The notes: generated by a model not told the origin, from the letters alone. A stretch of DNA of 64,000 bases from Chitinophaga sp. CB10 (GCA_001870995.2 MLAV02000007.1:186001-250000); one strand, 5' to 3'. Shown: positions 26,529-34,984, numbered from the stretch's first letter. Translations and numbers: made by a program.

Positions 26529-27857
26529 ATGAAGAATATTTTGTTGTTTGGCGCAGGAAAATCTGCAACAAGCCTGATCGACTTCCTTATCACCAATGCC
26601 CCGCGACTCAAATGGCATGTGACGGTAGCCGATCAAGACCTGATGCTGATCAAGTCCAAGACGGGCAAATCCTATTATGCAACCCCTGTAGAATTGGATA
26701 TTAAAAACCAGACGGCCAGACATCAGCTTATCCAGGAAACAGACCTGGTCATTTCCCTGCTCCCCCCTTCCCTGCACATCCTCGTAGCAAAGGACTGCCT
26801 GCAGTACCGCAAAAACCTGCTCACCGCTTCCTATATCGACGAGGAAGTCCGCAAACTGGAAAAGGAGATCGAAGCAGCCGGCCTGCTGTTTATGTATGAA
26901 ATGGGCCTGGACCCGGGGATCGATCATATGTCCGCCATGAAACTGATCCACTCCATCGAAAAGAAAGGCGGCCAGATATTCTCCTTCAAATCCTACTGCG
27001 GCGGGTTAATATCCCCGGAAAGCATCGATAACCCCTGGCAGTACAAGGTTTCCTGGAACGCGCGCAACATCGTGCTATCCGGCAGTACCGGCGCCACCTA
27101 CAAGGAAAAAGGAAAGATCCGCGAACTCAGTTACGAACAACTCTTCGATCATAATAAAACCATTCATGTACCGGGCCTCGGTAAAATGGCGTACTACCCT
27201 AACCGTGATTCCCTCGCGTACATGAACATCTATAAACTGCAGGAAATCGCCACCTTCATGCGCGCCACCCTGCGCTTCCCGGATTTCTGCGAAGGCTGGA
27301 ATGCCCTGATAAAACTGGGCCTGACAGACGATGCGCATAAAAAACAAACGGACCATCTCTCCTATTTCGACTGGGCTACCCAGAACCTCAAAGGCAATAA
27401 AAACAGCGAACCGCATGACGAATTTGTAGCGCAGCACCTGGGCGTTTCCAGCAAGTCGAAAGTCATCCGCCAGCTGAAATACCTCGGCCTGCTCAACGGG
27501 GACCAGATCAACCTCGGCGAGCAAACCAATGCCGCCGTGCTGGAACACGTCGTCCAGGATAAACTGAAAATGGAACCGCAGGATAAGGACATGATCGTCA
27601 TGCTCCACGAGATTGAGTTTGAACGCCGCAGCATGGCTACCCGCATGCACTCCTACATGATCGTGCAGGGGGAAGATAATGTGCGCACCGCCATGGCCAA
27701 AACGGTGGGGCTGCCCCTGGGCATCCTCGCGAAGCTGATCCTGCAGGATAAAATTTCACTGACAGGGCTGCACATCCCGGTGATGCCGGAGGTGTACAAC
27801 CCCGTGCTCAAGGAGCTGGAAGACTATGACATCCGTTTTGAAGAGAGCTTTGAATAA
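26529..27857 (+). CDS. Saccharopine dehydrogenase family protein
   Basis: A 442-residue oxidoreductase. The N-terminus has a Rossmann dinucleotide-binding motif (LLFGAGKSATSLIDFL), followed by DLVISLLPPSLH and an EMGLDPGIDHMSAM block, characteristic of saccharopine reductase / homospermidine-type enzymes. In lysine metabolism the NADP+, L-glutamate-forming enzyme interconverts saccharopine with aminoadipate semialdehyde and glutamate. Lysine degradation is the more likely use in Bacteroidota, since they make lysine through diaminopimelate (inference). Monocistronic, with a terminator just after it. Confidence 0.88.
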   Translation: MKNILLFGAGKSATSLIDFLITNAPRLKWHVTVADQDLMLIKSKTGKSYYATPVELDIKNQTARHQLIQETDLVISLLPPSLHILVAKDCLQYRKNLLTASYIDEEVRKLEKEIEAAGLLFMYEMGLDPGIDHMSAMKLIHSIEKKGGQIFSFKSYCGGLISPESIDNPWQYKVSWNARNIVLSGSTGATYKEKGKIRELSYEQLFDHNKTIHVPGLGKMAYYPNRDSLAYMNIYKLQEIATFMRATLRFPDFCEGWNALIKLGLTDDAHKKQTDHLSYFDWATQNLKGNKNSEPHDEFVAQHLGVSSKSKVIRQLKYLGLLNGDQINLGEQTNAAVLEHVVQDKLKMEPQDKDMIVMLHEIEFERRSMATRMHSYMIVQGEDNVRTAMAKTVGLPLGILAKLILQDKISLTGLHIPVMPEVYNPVLKELEDYDIRFEESFE

Positions 27858-27874
27858 CCGCCTGATATAATAAA

Positions 27875-27906
27875 AAAGCCCCGGTGCTGTTGCGCCGGGG
27901 TTTTTA
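27875..27906 (+). terminator. Rho-independent terminator
   Basis: A GC-rich stem, CCCCGGTGC paired with GCGCCGGGG (one G-T pair), is flanked by A-rich sequence on the left and TTTTTATTTT on the right. It lies between the convergent dehydrogenase and sirtuin genes. Confidence 0.85.
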
Positions 27907-27982
27907 TTTTTTAGGGGGAAGATTCAGCGCTGCCGCGCGTTACCGCCACGTTAATACTACCGGTAGCGCCAGGCGGCATGCC

Positions 27983-28693
27983 TTATTCCACACCTGCGTA
28001 TTTTTCCAGCAGTACGCTGGTCAGTTCTTCCACACCGGTGGTCGCGGGACCTTCAATCGTGTGGAGGTTTTTATAGTAGCCGTCTACCGGTGGTATCTTC
28101 TTGTCGATAATATACTTGTGGATATGCACCGGCGCGTAGTTGAGCAAACCCGCCGCAGGATAGACGTTCAGGGAGGTGCCCACCACTACGAATATATCCG
28201 CCTGGCGTACTTCCATTTGCGCAGGCCCGATCATGGATACTTCCTCTCCAAACCAAACGATGTGCGGGCGCAGCTGCCCGCCGTCCGGGCCCAGGTCCCC
28301 GAGGCGGATATCGTCCCGGATCTCCAGGATGTGCTGCTCATCGTGGTCGTTCACGCTGCGCATTTTGAATATCTCTCCGTGCAGGTGCAGTACGTTGGTG
28401 GAGCCTGCCCTTTCGTGCAGGTCGTCGATGTTTTGCGTGATGATGCGCACATCGAAATGTTCTTCCAGTTTTGCAAGGCCGATATGGGCAGCATTGGGCT
28501 GCGCGGCGCCTACATCTTTGCGGCGCATGTTGTAGAAGTCCAGCACCAGCGCCGGATCTTTACGCCAACCATCGGGCGAGGCCACCGCATAGACGTCGTG
28601 CCCCTCCCACAGTCCGTCCGAATCACGGAATGTTTTAAGGCCGCTCTCTGCGCTGATACCTGCTCCGGTTAGCACTACCAGTCTCTTTTTCAT
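27983..28693 (-). CDS. Sirtuin-family NAD-dependent protein deacylase, zinc ribbon absent
   Basis: A 236-residue Sir2 protein that removes acyl groups from lysine using NAD+. It has GAGISAESGLKTFR (NAD binding, from residue 10), QNIDDLH (87-93) and the catalytic His105 in HLHGEI. Tyr54 and Arg57 form the YxxR pair that marks desuccinylase/demalonylase-type (SIRT5/CobB-like) sirtuins. The protein has no cysteine at all, so the usual four-Cys zinc ribbon is missing; the segment where it should be (about 112-145) is charged. It is the last gene of a minus-strand run from the TPR gene at 31204. Confidence 0.9.
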   Translation of the reverse strand: MKKRLVVLTGAGISAESGLKTFRDSDGLWEGHDVYAVASPDGWRKDPALVLDFYNMRRKDVGAAQPNAAHIGLAKLEEHFDVRIITQNIDDLHERAGSTNVLHLHGEIFKMRSVNDHDEQHILEIRDDIRLGDLGPDGGQLRPHIVWFGEEVSMIGPAQMEVRQADIFVVVGTSLNVYPAAGLLNYAPVHIHKYIIDKKIPPVDGYYKNLHTIEGPATTGVEELTSVLLEKYAGVE

Positions 28694-28740
28694 GAGAAAA
28701 AATATTTGGGATTAAGGTTTTGCCGTGATGTGCAAGGCCC

Positions 28741-29151
28741 TTACTTCATTCCTCCCATTTCCATAATCACCTTGAATTCGTCCGGTGTAACGTTACACAC
28801 CGAAAGGCGTCCCTGGCGGATGAGCGACAGGTTGGCCAGGCTTTTTTCGGCCTTCATAGCGGCCAGGGTAACAGGTTTTTTGAAAGGCTTCAGGGGCTTC
28901 AGGTCCACTACTACCCAGTTAGGATCAGGCGTGGTGGGGTCCTGGTAAAATTCTTTGGCTACCGTGGCCAGTCCTACAATTTCCAATCCTTCATTGCTAT
29001 GATAAAAGAGGACCTGGTCTCCCTTTTTCATGGCTTTGAGATTATTCCGCGCCTGATAATTACGTACGCCGTCCCAGAAGGTCACTTTGTCTTTTACAAA
29101 CTGGTCCCAGGAGTATTTAAATGGCTCAGACTTCACCAGCCAGTAGTTCAT
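28741..29151 (-). CDS. EVE domain protein
   Basis: A 136-residue single-domain protein of the EVE/PUA-like family. It opens with MNYWLVKSEP, has FWDGVRNYQARNNLKAMKKGDQVLFYHS, and ends near RLSVCNVTPDEFKVI. EVE domains are thought to bind modified bases in nucleic acids. Nothing nearby (sirtuin, Fe-S protein) encodes a base modifier, so a housekeeping RNA or DNA role is more likely than a defence role. It is 32 bp downstream of the Fe-S gene on the same strand. Confidence 0.9.
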   Translation of the reverse strand: MNYWLVKSEPFKYSWDQFVKDKVTFWDGVRNYQARNNLKAMKKGDQVLFYHSNEGLEIVGLATVAKEFYQDPTTPDPNWVVVDLKPLKPFKKPVTLAAMKAEKSLANLSLIRQGRLSVCNVTPDEFKVIMEMGGMK

Positions 29152-29183
29152 TGTTGCAGTGTTTTGATGATGATGCAGGGGGA

Positions 29184-29903
29184 TTACCAGCCGCTGGCCA
29201 GTACATCCGCGATGTGCATGATTTTAATATTGGTTCCGTGTTTGCGAATATAGCCGTCGAGGTGCATGAGGCAGGACAGGTCAGTGGAGATGAGGTAGTC
29301 CGCTCCGCTGGCCACTGCGTTGTGTACTTTCTGTTCGCCCATACCCATGGATATCGGTTCGAACTTGACGGAGAAGGTACCGCCAAAGCCGCAGCAGGTT
29401 TCGCAGTCATTCATTTCCCTCAGTTCCAGTCCTTTCACTTTTTCCAGCAGTTTCCGGGGCCCTTGTTTGATGCCGCATTCCCGCAGCGCGCCGCAGGCGT
29501 CGTGGTAGGTGCCTACCCCGTTGAGGGTGGCGCCCAGGTCCGTTACATGCAACACATCCACGAGGAATTCGGTAAACTCGAAGAGGTTTTTCTTCAGCAG
29601 TTTTACTTCATTGTGCGCCGCGGAGTTGTCAAACAGCTTACCGTAGTAGTTGCGTACAAAGCCGGTACAGGAGCCGCTCGGCGCTACAATATAGTCAAAT
29701 GTATGAAAGTCTTTTAGGAATTTGTTGGCCACCGAGCGGCACTCGTCGTGATAGCCGGCGTTGAATGCGGGCTGGCCGCAGCAGGTTTGCTCGGGATTAT
29801 AGGCCACGTTGCATCCCAGTTTTTCGAGGACTTTCACCATATTGAAAGCCGTTTCCGGGAACATTTGGTCTACAAAGCATGGTATGAATAACTGTACGTT
29901 CAT
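29184..29903 (-). CDS. Cysteine-rich (Fe-S)-binding protein, LutA/YkgE type
   Basis: A 239-residue protein with two CCG domains. The first contains CCGQPAFNAGYHDE and the second CETCCGFGGTFSVK, which together bind a [4Fe-4S]-type cluster in the LutA/YkgE and HdrB families. LutA works with LutB and LutC in L-lactate oxidation. LutB and LutC are not adjacent here, so the lactate role is plausible but not shown. It starts nine bases after ribH ends and is probably co-transcribed with it. Confidence 0.88.
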   Translation of the reverse strand: MNVQLFIPCFVDQMFPETAFNMVKVLEKLGCNVAYNPEQTCCGQPAFNAGYHDECRSVANKFLKDFHTFDYIVAPSGSCTGFVRNYYGKLFDNSAAHNEVKLLKKNLFEFTEFLVDVLHVTDLGATLNGVGTYHDACGALRECGIKQGPRKLLEKVKGLELREMNDCETCCGFGGTFSVKFEPISMGMGEQKVHNAVASGADYLISTDLSCLMHLDGYIRKHGTNIKIMHIADVLASGW

Positions 29904-29912
29904 CTTGATGTT

Positions 29913-30413
29913 TTAGCTCTTTGCCAATGACCTTTGCAGTGCTATCATCTTCAGTGCGGTGATAGCCGCTTCTTCTCCTTTATGACCGTGCGCGCCGCCC
30001 AGGCGGTCGAGGGCCTGTTGCTCATTGTCGACCGTAAGAATGCCAAATATAACGGGAACGGGTAACTGAAGGTTCAGTTGCAGGATGCCTTCCGTAACGG
30101 CTTTACATACGTAGTCGAAATGCGGCGTTTCGCCGCGGATCACGCAACCAAAAGCAATAATAGCGCCAGGTTGGTTGCCGGTGCCCTGGGTCGCTTCCCA
30201 GTACTGCTTGCAGGCGTAAGGTAATTCAAACGCGCCCGGTACCACGATTTTGTTGGTCCTGGCTACTTTGTAATGTGCGAGCGATTTTTCGCAACCCGAT
30301 ACCAGTTCATTGATGATATGGTCGTTCCATTCGGTATATACCATAACAACACTGGCATCCTCCAGGTTGAGAATGCCAGCATCGTTTAATAAGCTCTTGT
30401 TATTATCAGACAT
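29913..30413 (-). CDS. ribH: 6,7-dimethyl-8-ribityllumazine synthase
   Basis: A 166-residue lumazine synthase, the penultimate enzyme of riboflavin synthesis; it condenses 5-amino-6-ribitylaminouracil with dihydroxybutanone phosphate. Diagnostic blocks: VVPGAFELPYA (substrate loop), GCVIRGETPHFDYV with catalytic His98, and NEQQALDRLGGAHGHKGEEAA. The length is normal. No FMN riboswitch is visible upstream. It is the second gene of the TPR-ribH unit. Confidence 0.96.
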   Translation of the reverse strand: MSDNNKSLLNDAGILNLEDASVVMVYTEWNDHIINELVSGCEKSLAHYKVARTNKIVVPGAFELPYACKQYWEATQGTGNQPGAIIAFGCVIRGETPHFDYVCKAVTEGILQLNLQLPVPVIFGILTVDNEQQALDRLGGAHGHKGEEAAITALKMIALQRSLAKS

Positions 30414-30502
30414 ATTCTGTTGCTTTCATTTGCTGATGTGGAGCAGCTTTTAGCATCCGAATATCATTTTCCGGCTGCTAAAAGCCAGCCACCGCAGCGA
30501 TA

Positions 30503-31204
30503 TTAGTTTCTTACATCACCGAGTACAGCGAGATATTTGTCGATCTCCCTGCCTTCAGCGCTCATTGGATATTTTTCTTTGATTTCTTTGAAGATGGCAA
30601 CTGCATCCTGGTCTTTACCGGCTTTGCGCAGGGCCATACCGGCGCGGAACAGGTACACCGGGGCGGTCAGTTCATTATCGTTATAATGACCGGCCTTTTT
30701 GTAGTACTCGATACCGTCGTTCACCTGGTTCAGTTCCATGTAGGCGTCGCCAATCAGGCCATATGCGGCAGGTTGCAGCATCAGGTCGTTGGAGGAAAAG
30801 CCTTTCAGCATATCGATCGCTTTCTGGTATTCGCCGAGGCGGATGTAGCATACGCCGGCGCTGTATTTCGCGATATTGCCCGCTTTGGTGTTACCGTATT
30901 TATCGATCACCTGCAGGAAACCGTAGTTGTTACCATTACCATTCAGGGCAACTTTGAAAGAATCTACCGCAAAGCTGTTCTGGGCCTGGAAAATCATTTC
31001 CTGGGCTTTGGTTTCATTAGGTTGTTTAACGAAACGGTTATAGGCAAAGAACCCTCCGACAACTACTACTACTGCGAGGAGGCCTATATTGATAATATTT
31101 TTATTCCTGGTATAGAAATCCTCTGCACGGTGCATCGTTGCCTGCAGGTCGAAATCCTGTTGTTCAGTTTGCGGTTGAGTGGCTTTATTTTTAGTTTCTG
31201 CCAT
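30503..31204 (-). CDS. Membrane-anchored TPR protein (YfgM-like)
   Basis: A 233-residue protein. I use the ATG at 31204 (MAETKNKATQPQTEQQ), since the longer frame adds 14 residues with no support. A cytosolic N-terminal stretch is followed by one TM helix (about 40-60, NIINIGLLAVVVVVGGFFAYN), then an extracytoplasmic TPR region of about 170 residues. This topology matches YfgM/BamD-like tetratricopeptide proteins that assist envelope protein folding. It heads the run through ribH to the sirtuin gene. Confidence 0.82.
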   Translation of the reverse strand: MAETKNKATQPQTEQQDFDLQATMHRAEDFYTRNKNIINIGLLAVVVVVGGFFAYNRFVKQPNETKAQEMIFQAQNSFAVDSFKVALNGNGNNYGFLQVIDKYGNTKAGNIAKYSAGVCYIRLGEYQKAIDMLKGFSSNDLMLQPAAYGLIGDAYMELNQVNDGIEYYKKAGHYNDNELTAPVYLFRAGMALRKAGKDQDAVAIFKEIKEKYPMSAEGREIDKYLAVLGDVRN

Positions 31205-31249
31205 TTGATGTGTAATTGTAGTTGCTTGGTTTATGAATAGCTGCAAGTG

Positions 31250-31290
31250 AATAACAGTCCCTCCGGAGCTGATCCGAAGGGACTGTTATT
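31250..31290 (-). terminator. Hairpin downstream of pdhA
   Basis: A perfect 13-bp stem (AATAACAGTCCCT 31250-31262 with AGGGACTGTTATT 31278-31290) lies just after the pdhA stop on the minus strand. No U-run follows, so termination efficiency is uncertain. Confidence 0.5.
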
Positions 31291-31305
31291 GCAAGTTAAT
31301 GACTT

Positions 31306-32298
31306 TTAGTCAACGATAAACGGATAATCCTGCTGCATATATACGTCCTTCAGCAGTTCATCGTCAGAAGGCCATGGAGATTCTTCCGCGAAGGTTACGC
31401 AATCTTCCACTTCTTTCTTCACTTTTTCATTTATCGCTTCGATCTCCGCTTCAGTAGCCCATTTGTTTTTCTGGATTACTTTCAGTACCTGGTTGATCGG
31501 ATCTTTGTCTTTATACTCCTCTACCTCTTCTTTGGTGCGGTATTTCGCAGGGTCGCTCATGGAGTGACCACGGTAGCGGTAAGTTTTGATTTCCAGCAGG
31601 GTTGGGCCCTCGCCGGCACGGGCGCGTTTCACGGCTCTTTCAAAACCTTCGTGCACCGCTTCGCAGCTCATACCGTCGATGGTATCGGAAGGCATATCAT
31701 AAGCGTTGGAAAGCTTATAAATATCCAGTACGTTGGAGGTACGTTCTACAGAAGTACCCATCGCGTACATGTTGTTTTCACAAACAAATATTACCGGGAG
31801 TTTCCAGAGCATGGCCATGTTGAAGGTTTCATGCAGGATACCCTGGCGTGCAGCACCGTCCCCGAAGAAGCATACCGCCACATTATCGGTTCCTTTGTAC
31901 TGCTCTGCGAAAGCAAGACCGGCGCCGGTTCCTATCTGCGCGCCCACAATACCGTGACCGCCGTAGAAATTATGCTCCACAGAGAAAAAGTGCATACTTC
32001 CTCCCTTACCTTTGGAACAACCTGTCGCCTTACCATACAACTCCGCCATACAAGCATTGGCAGAAATTCCTTTCGCTATAGCCAATCCGTGATCACGATA
32101 CGCGGTGATGAATTTATCTTCCGGCTTAGTAGCTGTCATTGCACCAGCAGCAATTGCTTCCTGTCCTATGTACAAATGGCAAAAACCACGGATCTTCTGC
32201 ATACCATACAATTGGCCCGCCTTTTCTTCAAAACGGCGCAGCAAAAGCATCAATTCATACCAGTACAGATACGTCTCTTTGGTGAATTTCGTCTTCAC
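31306..32298 (-). CDS. pdhA: Pyruvate dehydrogenase E1 component, alpha subunit
   Basis: E1 alpha of the pyruvate dehydrogenase complex, which decarboxylates pyruvate with thiamine diphosphate. It has GKGGSMHFFSVEHNFYGGHGIVGAQ, the ThDP/Mg motif GDGAARQGILHE through CENNMYAMG, and the RYRGHSMSDPAKYR phosphorylation-loop block. The longest frame opens at TTG 32337, which is the end of a TATATTTG box; I place the start at GTG 32298 (then KTKFTKETYLYWYELMLL), giving 330 residues, a normal family length. GTG 32316 is an alternative. E1 beta and E2 are not adjacent. Confidence 0.93.
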   Translation of the reverse strand: MKTKFTKETYLYWYELMLLLRRFEEKAGQLYGMQKIRGFCHLYIGQEAIAAGAMTATKPEDKFITAYRDHGLAIAKGISANACMAELYGKATGCSKGKGGSMHFFSVEHNFYGGHGIVGAQIGTGAGLAFAEQYKGTDNVAVCFFGDGAARQGILHETFNMAMLWKLPVIFVCENNMYAMGTSVERTSNVLDIYKLSNAYDMPSDTIDGMSCEAVHEGFERAVKRARAGEGPTLLEIKTYRYRGHSMSDPAKYRTKEEVEEYKDKDPINQVLKVIQKNKWATEAEIEAINEKVKKEVEDCVTFAEESPWPSDDELLKDVYMQQDYPFIVD

Positions 32299-32334
32299 GT
32301 CTGTTTTAGTTTGCACTCTTTCTAAATTTGTTCG

Positions 32335-32342
32335 CAAATATA
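32335..32342 (-). promoter_or_regulatory. Minus-7 promoter box of pdhA
   Basis: Minus-strand TATATTTG, 36 bases before the GTG start I chose. The box excludes the TTG at 32337 as a normal start codon. Confidence 0.65.
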
Positions 32343-32488
32343 ACAGGAAAATCGTAAAATATAAATATCAATTCCAATTCCTGATAAATTATGCAATTTC
32401 ATCAAATTCAGTGAGTTTTGCAGTCAGGAACTGAAAATCAGGCGCAGACCTCCACCCGGTACGGCTTTTTATCAGTTACAAATCAGCG

Positions 32489-32496
32489 TAAATTTG
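32489..32496 (+). promoter_or_regulatory. Minus-7 promoter box of recF
   Basis: TAAATTTG, an exact TAnnTTTG match, divergent from the pdhA promoter about 150 bp away. Its last three bases are the TTG (32494) that opens the longest recF frame. Confidence 0.65.
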
Positions 32497-32526
32497 CATA
32501 TTAATCGGATCGAATATTTTTTTTCT

Positions 32527-33606
32527 TTGCTGCATATCAGAAACATATCAATCGTACAGTTTAAAAACTACACGGGGCGCAACTTCCGGTTCCACCAGCG
32601 GATCGTAGGCATTACCGGCCGCAACGGCTCCGGGAAGACCAACCTCCTCGACGCCATCTACTACCTCTGCTTCACCAGGAGTTACTTTACGGCCAGCGAA
32701 AGCCAGAATACCCAGTACCAGACCAACGGGTTCCGGCTGGAAGGCCTGCTGGACCGCAACGGCAGCACGGAAAAGGTGGTTTGCACCCTCAAGGAAGGCA
32801 AAAAGGAAATCTCCCTCAACGACGATAAGTACGAGAAATTCAGCCGCCATATCGGCCAGTTTCCCGCCGTAATGATCGCCCCGGACGATGCGGAGATTAT
32901 CACCGGCGGCAGCGAGGAACGCCGCAAATGGCTGGACACCCTGCTCTCGCAGCTCAATCCCGACTACCTGGAACACCTGATCACCTACCAGAAAGTACTG
33001 CTGCAACGCAACACCCTGCTCAAAAATATGGAGCAGGCCGGCCACGGCGCCAACCAACTGCTGGATGTATTCGACCTCCAACTGGTACAGCATGGCACGC
33101 CTGTATATCTCGCCAGAAAAAAATTTTTAGAAGACTTCATTCCGCAGGTACAGCGGTTGTACGATTACATTGCCGGCACGCACGAGGTAGTCAGCATCCG
33201 CTACCAATGCTCCCTGCTGGAAGAGGATTTCGAAAAGCAACTGGGCGCCGCCCGGTATAAGGACATGCAGCTGCAACGCACCAGCACCGGCATCCACCGG
33301 GACGATCTCGTGTTCCTCCTCAACGGCCACCCCATGAAATCCAGCGCCTCCCAGGGCCAGCGCAAGAGCTTCCTCTTTGCCCTCAAACTCGCCCAATACG
33401 AAGTACTCAAGCAACACAAGCGCTTCCCTCCCCTCCTGCTGCTGGACGATGTTTTTGAAAAGCTGGACCAGGAAAGGGTGATGCGGCTCATTGCCCTCGT
33501 AGCCAGCCCGGAATACGGCCAGGTATTTATTACCGACACCCATGCAGCCCGCCTGGAACAAGCCTTTGAGCCAACGGGCCAGGAAATCCAGGTGATAAAC
33601 ATTTAA
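32527..33606 (+). CDS. recF: DNA replication and repair protein RecF
   Basis: A RecF ATPase of about 359 residues that loads RecA at single-strand gaps. Walker A is GITGRNGSGKTNLLDAIYYL; the signature region is SASQGQRKSFLFALKLAQYE; Walker B is PPLLLLDDVFEKLD. The N-terminal LHIRNISIVQFKNY aligns with the family start, so translation probably begins at TTG 32527 (or CTG 32530) rather than at TTG 32494, which lies in the promoter box. There is no ATG in the region, which makes a non-ATG start certain. The DUF721 gene follows 33 bp later. Confidence 0.93.
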   Translation: MLHIRNISIVQFKNYTGRNFRFHQRIVGITGRNGSGKTNLLDAIYYLCFTRSYFTASESQNTQYQTNGFRLEGLLDRNGSTEKVVCTLKEGKKEISLNDDKYEKFSRHIGQFPAVMIAPDDAEIITGGSEERRKWLDTLLSQLNPDYLEHLITYQKVLLQRNTLLKNMEQAGHGANQLLDVFDLQLVQHGTPVYLARKKFLEDFIPQVQRLYDYIAGTHEVVSIRYQCSLLEEDFEKQLGAARYKDMQLQRTSTGIHRDDLVFLLNGHPMKSSASQGQRKSFLFALKLAQYEVLKQHKRFPPLLLLDDVFEKLDQERVMRLIALVASPEYGQVFITDTHAARLEQAFEPTGQEIQVINI

Positions 33607-33627
33607 ATAAGGAACGTTAAAATTTCA

Positions 33628-33635
33628 TACTTTCG
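33628..33635 (+). promoter_or_regulatory. Minus-7-like box immediately before the DUF721 ATG
   Basis: TACTTTCG differs from TAnnTTTG at one base and ends four bases before the ATG at 33640. It could yield a leaderless mRNA. Confidence 0.45.
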
Positions 33636-33639
33636 CACT

Positions 33640-33927
33640 ATGCGTCACGGAACCACCAGTATAGGAGATGCCCTCCGGGAATTTATGAATAAGAGCAGGA
33701 TGAAACCCCGCCTGACGGAAGTCCGTATCCAGGAAAACTGGGAACAGATCATGGGGAAAACAATTGCCAGATATACATCCGGGATTCAGTTAATCGACGG
33801 GAAATTGATTATAACTACCAGTGTGGCGCCACTTAAACAGGAGTTATCTTATTCTAAAGACAAGATTATAAAACTGGTCAACGAAATGCTGGGAGAAAAC
33901 GCGGTCAAAGAAGTAATGATCCGCTAG
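33640..33927 (+). CDS. DUF721 (DciA-like) protein
   Basis: A 95-residue protein of the DUF721 family, which includes DciA, the ancestral helicase-loading factor that brings DnaB to DNA. It has SIGDALREFMNKSRM, IQENWEQIMGKTIARYTSGI and a C-terminal LSYSKDKIIKLVNEMLGE, together a compact KH-like fold. Being next to recF is the usual context of this family. Its TAG lies in a CTAG palindrome whose complement is the stop of the facing DUF4252 gene. Confidence 0.85.
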   Translation: MRHGTTSIGDALREFMNKSRMKPRLTEVRIQENWEQIMGKTIARYTSGIQLIDGKLIITTSVAPLKQELSYSKDKIIKLVNEMLGENAVKEVMIR

Positions 33928-34436
33928 TTATTGCTGGCAAACTGTTTCACCAGGCCGTTCACATCCGCTATCGTCAGCGTGGTATGCAGGTTGATCACGG
34001 TTAAATCGCGGTCCCCCTGGATCAGCATCACGAGGTCCCCCAATTCATCGTTTCTGCCTTTGTTCAGGATATGCACCAGGTTGTTCTGCTCCCGCACTTC
34101 CATGAGTAATTCATAATGATCCTTCACTTCCAGGTTGCGTTTCAGCCGGTACACATCATTGTCGGCAATGGCCGTACTGTCCAGGTTTTCAAAGGAATAA
34201 ATCCGCACGTTCTTCACCTTGCTGATCAGCTTTTTAGCCGCTTCCGCTTCCGGATCATCCTCCTTATCCATCTTTATGACCAAACCTGCCAGCTTCATGG
34301 CAAAAGAGCCCAGATGCACCGTCGTCAGGTCCGCCTTGCCTTTAAAGCTGTTTTTGAATTCGCGGATACTTTTTTCCTGGGCAGAAACAGTACCTGCCAG
34401 TAACAACATGCCGCAGCCGATTAAGAAAGTTTTCAT
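33924..34436 (-). CDS. DUF4252 secreted protein, first copy
   Basis: A 170-residue exported protein with a signal peptide (MKTFLIGCGMLLLAGTVSAQ) and the DUF4252 pattern: an N-terminal helix with FKNSFKGKADLTTVHLG, a VKNVRIYSFENLD strand, YELLMEVREQNNLVHIL, and a C-terminal LTIADVNGLVKQF. The function is unknown. DUF4252 genes commonly follow ECF sigma/anti-sigma pairs in Bacteroidota. It is the last gene of the operon sigma, anti-sigma, DUF4252, DUF4252. Confidence 0.88.
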   Translation of the reverse strand: MKTFLIGCGMLLLAGTVSAQEKSIREFKNSFKGKADLTTVHLGSFAMKLAGLVIKMDKEDDPEAEAAKKLISKVKNVRIYSFENLDSTAIADNDVYRLKRNLEVKDHYELLMEVREQNNLVHILNKGRNDELGDLVMLIQGDRDLTVINLHTTLTIADVNGLVKQFASNN

Positions 34437-34459
34437 ACTGGTTAATTTAATGGGTGACG

Positions 34460-34984
34460 TTATTTTTTACGTACGTTCTTGAGGTTATCCATTCCCTGGA
34501 TGTCAATGTTGGCCGCGATTTTGGAAATCTCGTTGAGGTCGATGTCCCCCACCAGGCTCATGGCCAGGAATTGGGAAGAGCCGCCTACCAGCATAACCAG
34601 TTCGTTGATATTGCCTTTGGCATTTTCCTTCACGAGGAACTTCAGGTCGCTGTCCTTGTCGCGGATGGTCATCAGCTCTTCGAAGTCGTTGCCGAGGAAG
34701 GCTGCCGCTTCGCGGTACAGGCGCGGCCCGTCTTTGGTGGTTTCTTTGCTGAGAATGCGCAGGCCTTTGAGCTTTTGCACCACCCGCATGAATGTTTTGG
34801 CGTCGGGATCGTTGGCATCAAACTTTCCGAACATGCTGAACATTTTGGGAGTGATGGTCACCACGGTGAAACTGCGGTCATTCTCGTATCGCTGGAAGAA
34901 GCGCTCTATCTGGCTACTTCCCTGTTGCGCAAACAGCTGGCAACTGAGCAATACAGTCATGATTAAGAATAGTGATCGTTTCAT
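34460..34984 (-). CDS. DUF4252 secreted protein, second copy
   Basis: A 174-residue paralogue of the preceding gene, 23 bp upstream of it. It has a signal peptide (MKRSLFLIMTVLLSCQLFAQ), then RFFQRYENDRSFTVVTITPKMF, LKGLRILSKETTKDG and ELVMLVGGSSQFLAMSLVG, the more canonical DUF4252 layout. The two copies have diverged strongly, so they are an old duplication. They probably sit in the periplasm or outer membrane. Confidence 0.88.
   Translation of the reverse strand: MKRSLFLIMTVLLSCQLFAQQGSSQIERFFQRYENDRSFTVVTITPKMFSMFGKFDANDPDAKTFMRVVQKLKGLRILSKETTKDGPRLYREAAAFLGNDFEELMTIRDKDSDLKFLVKENAKGNINELVMLVGGSSQFLAMSLVGDIDLNEISKIAANIDIQGMDNLKNVRKK

Noticed and set aside
28741..29151. EVE protein as part of a modification-dependent defence system
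   Set aside because: It is a stand-alone domain with no nuclease fusion or restriction genes nearby.
29913..30502. FMN riboswitch ahead of ribH
   Set aside because: The 89-bp gap before ribH lacks the conserved RFN stems; the gene probably depends on the upstream TPR promoter.
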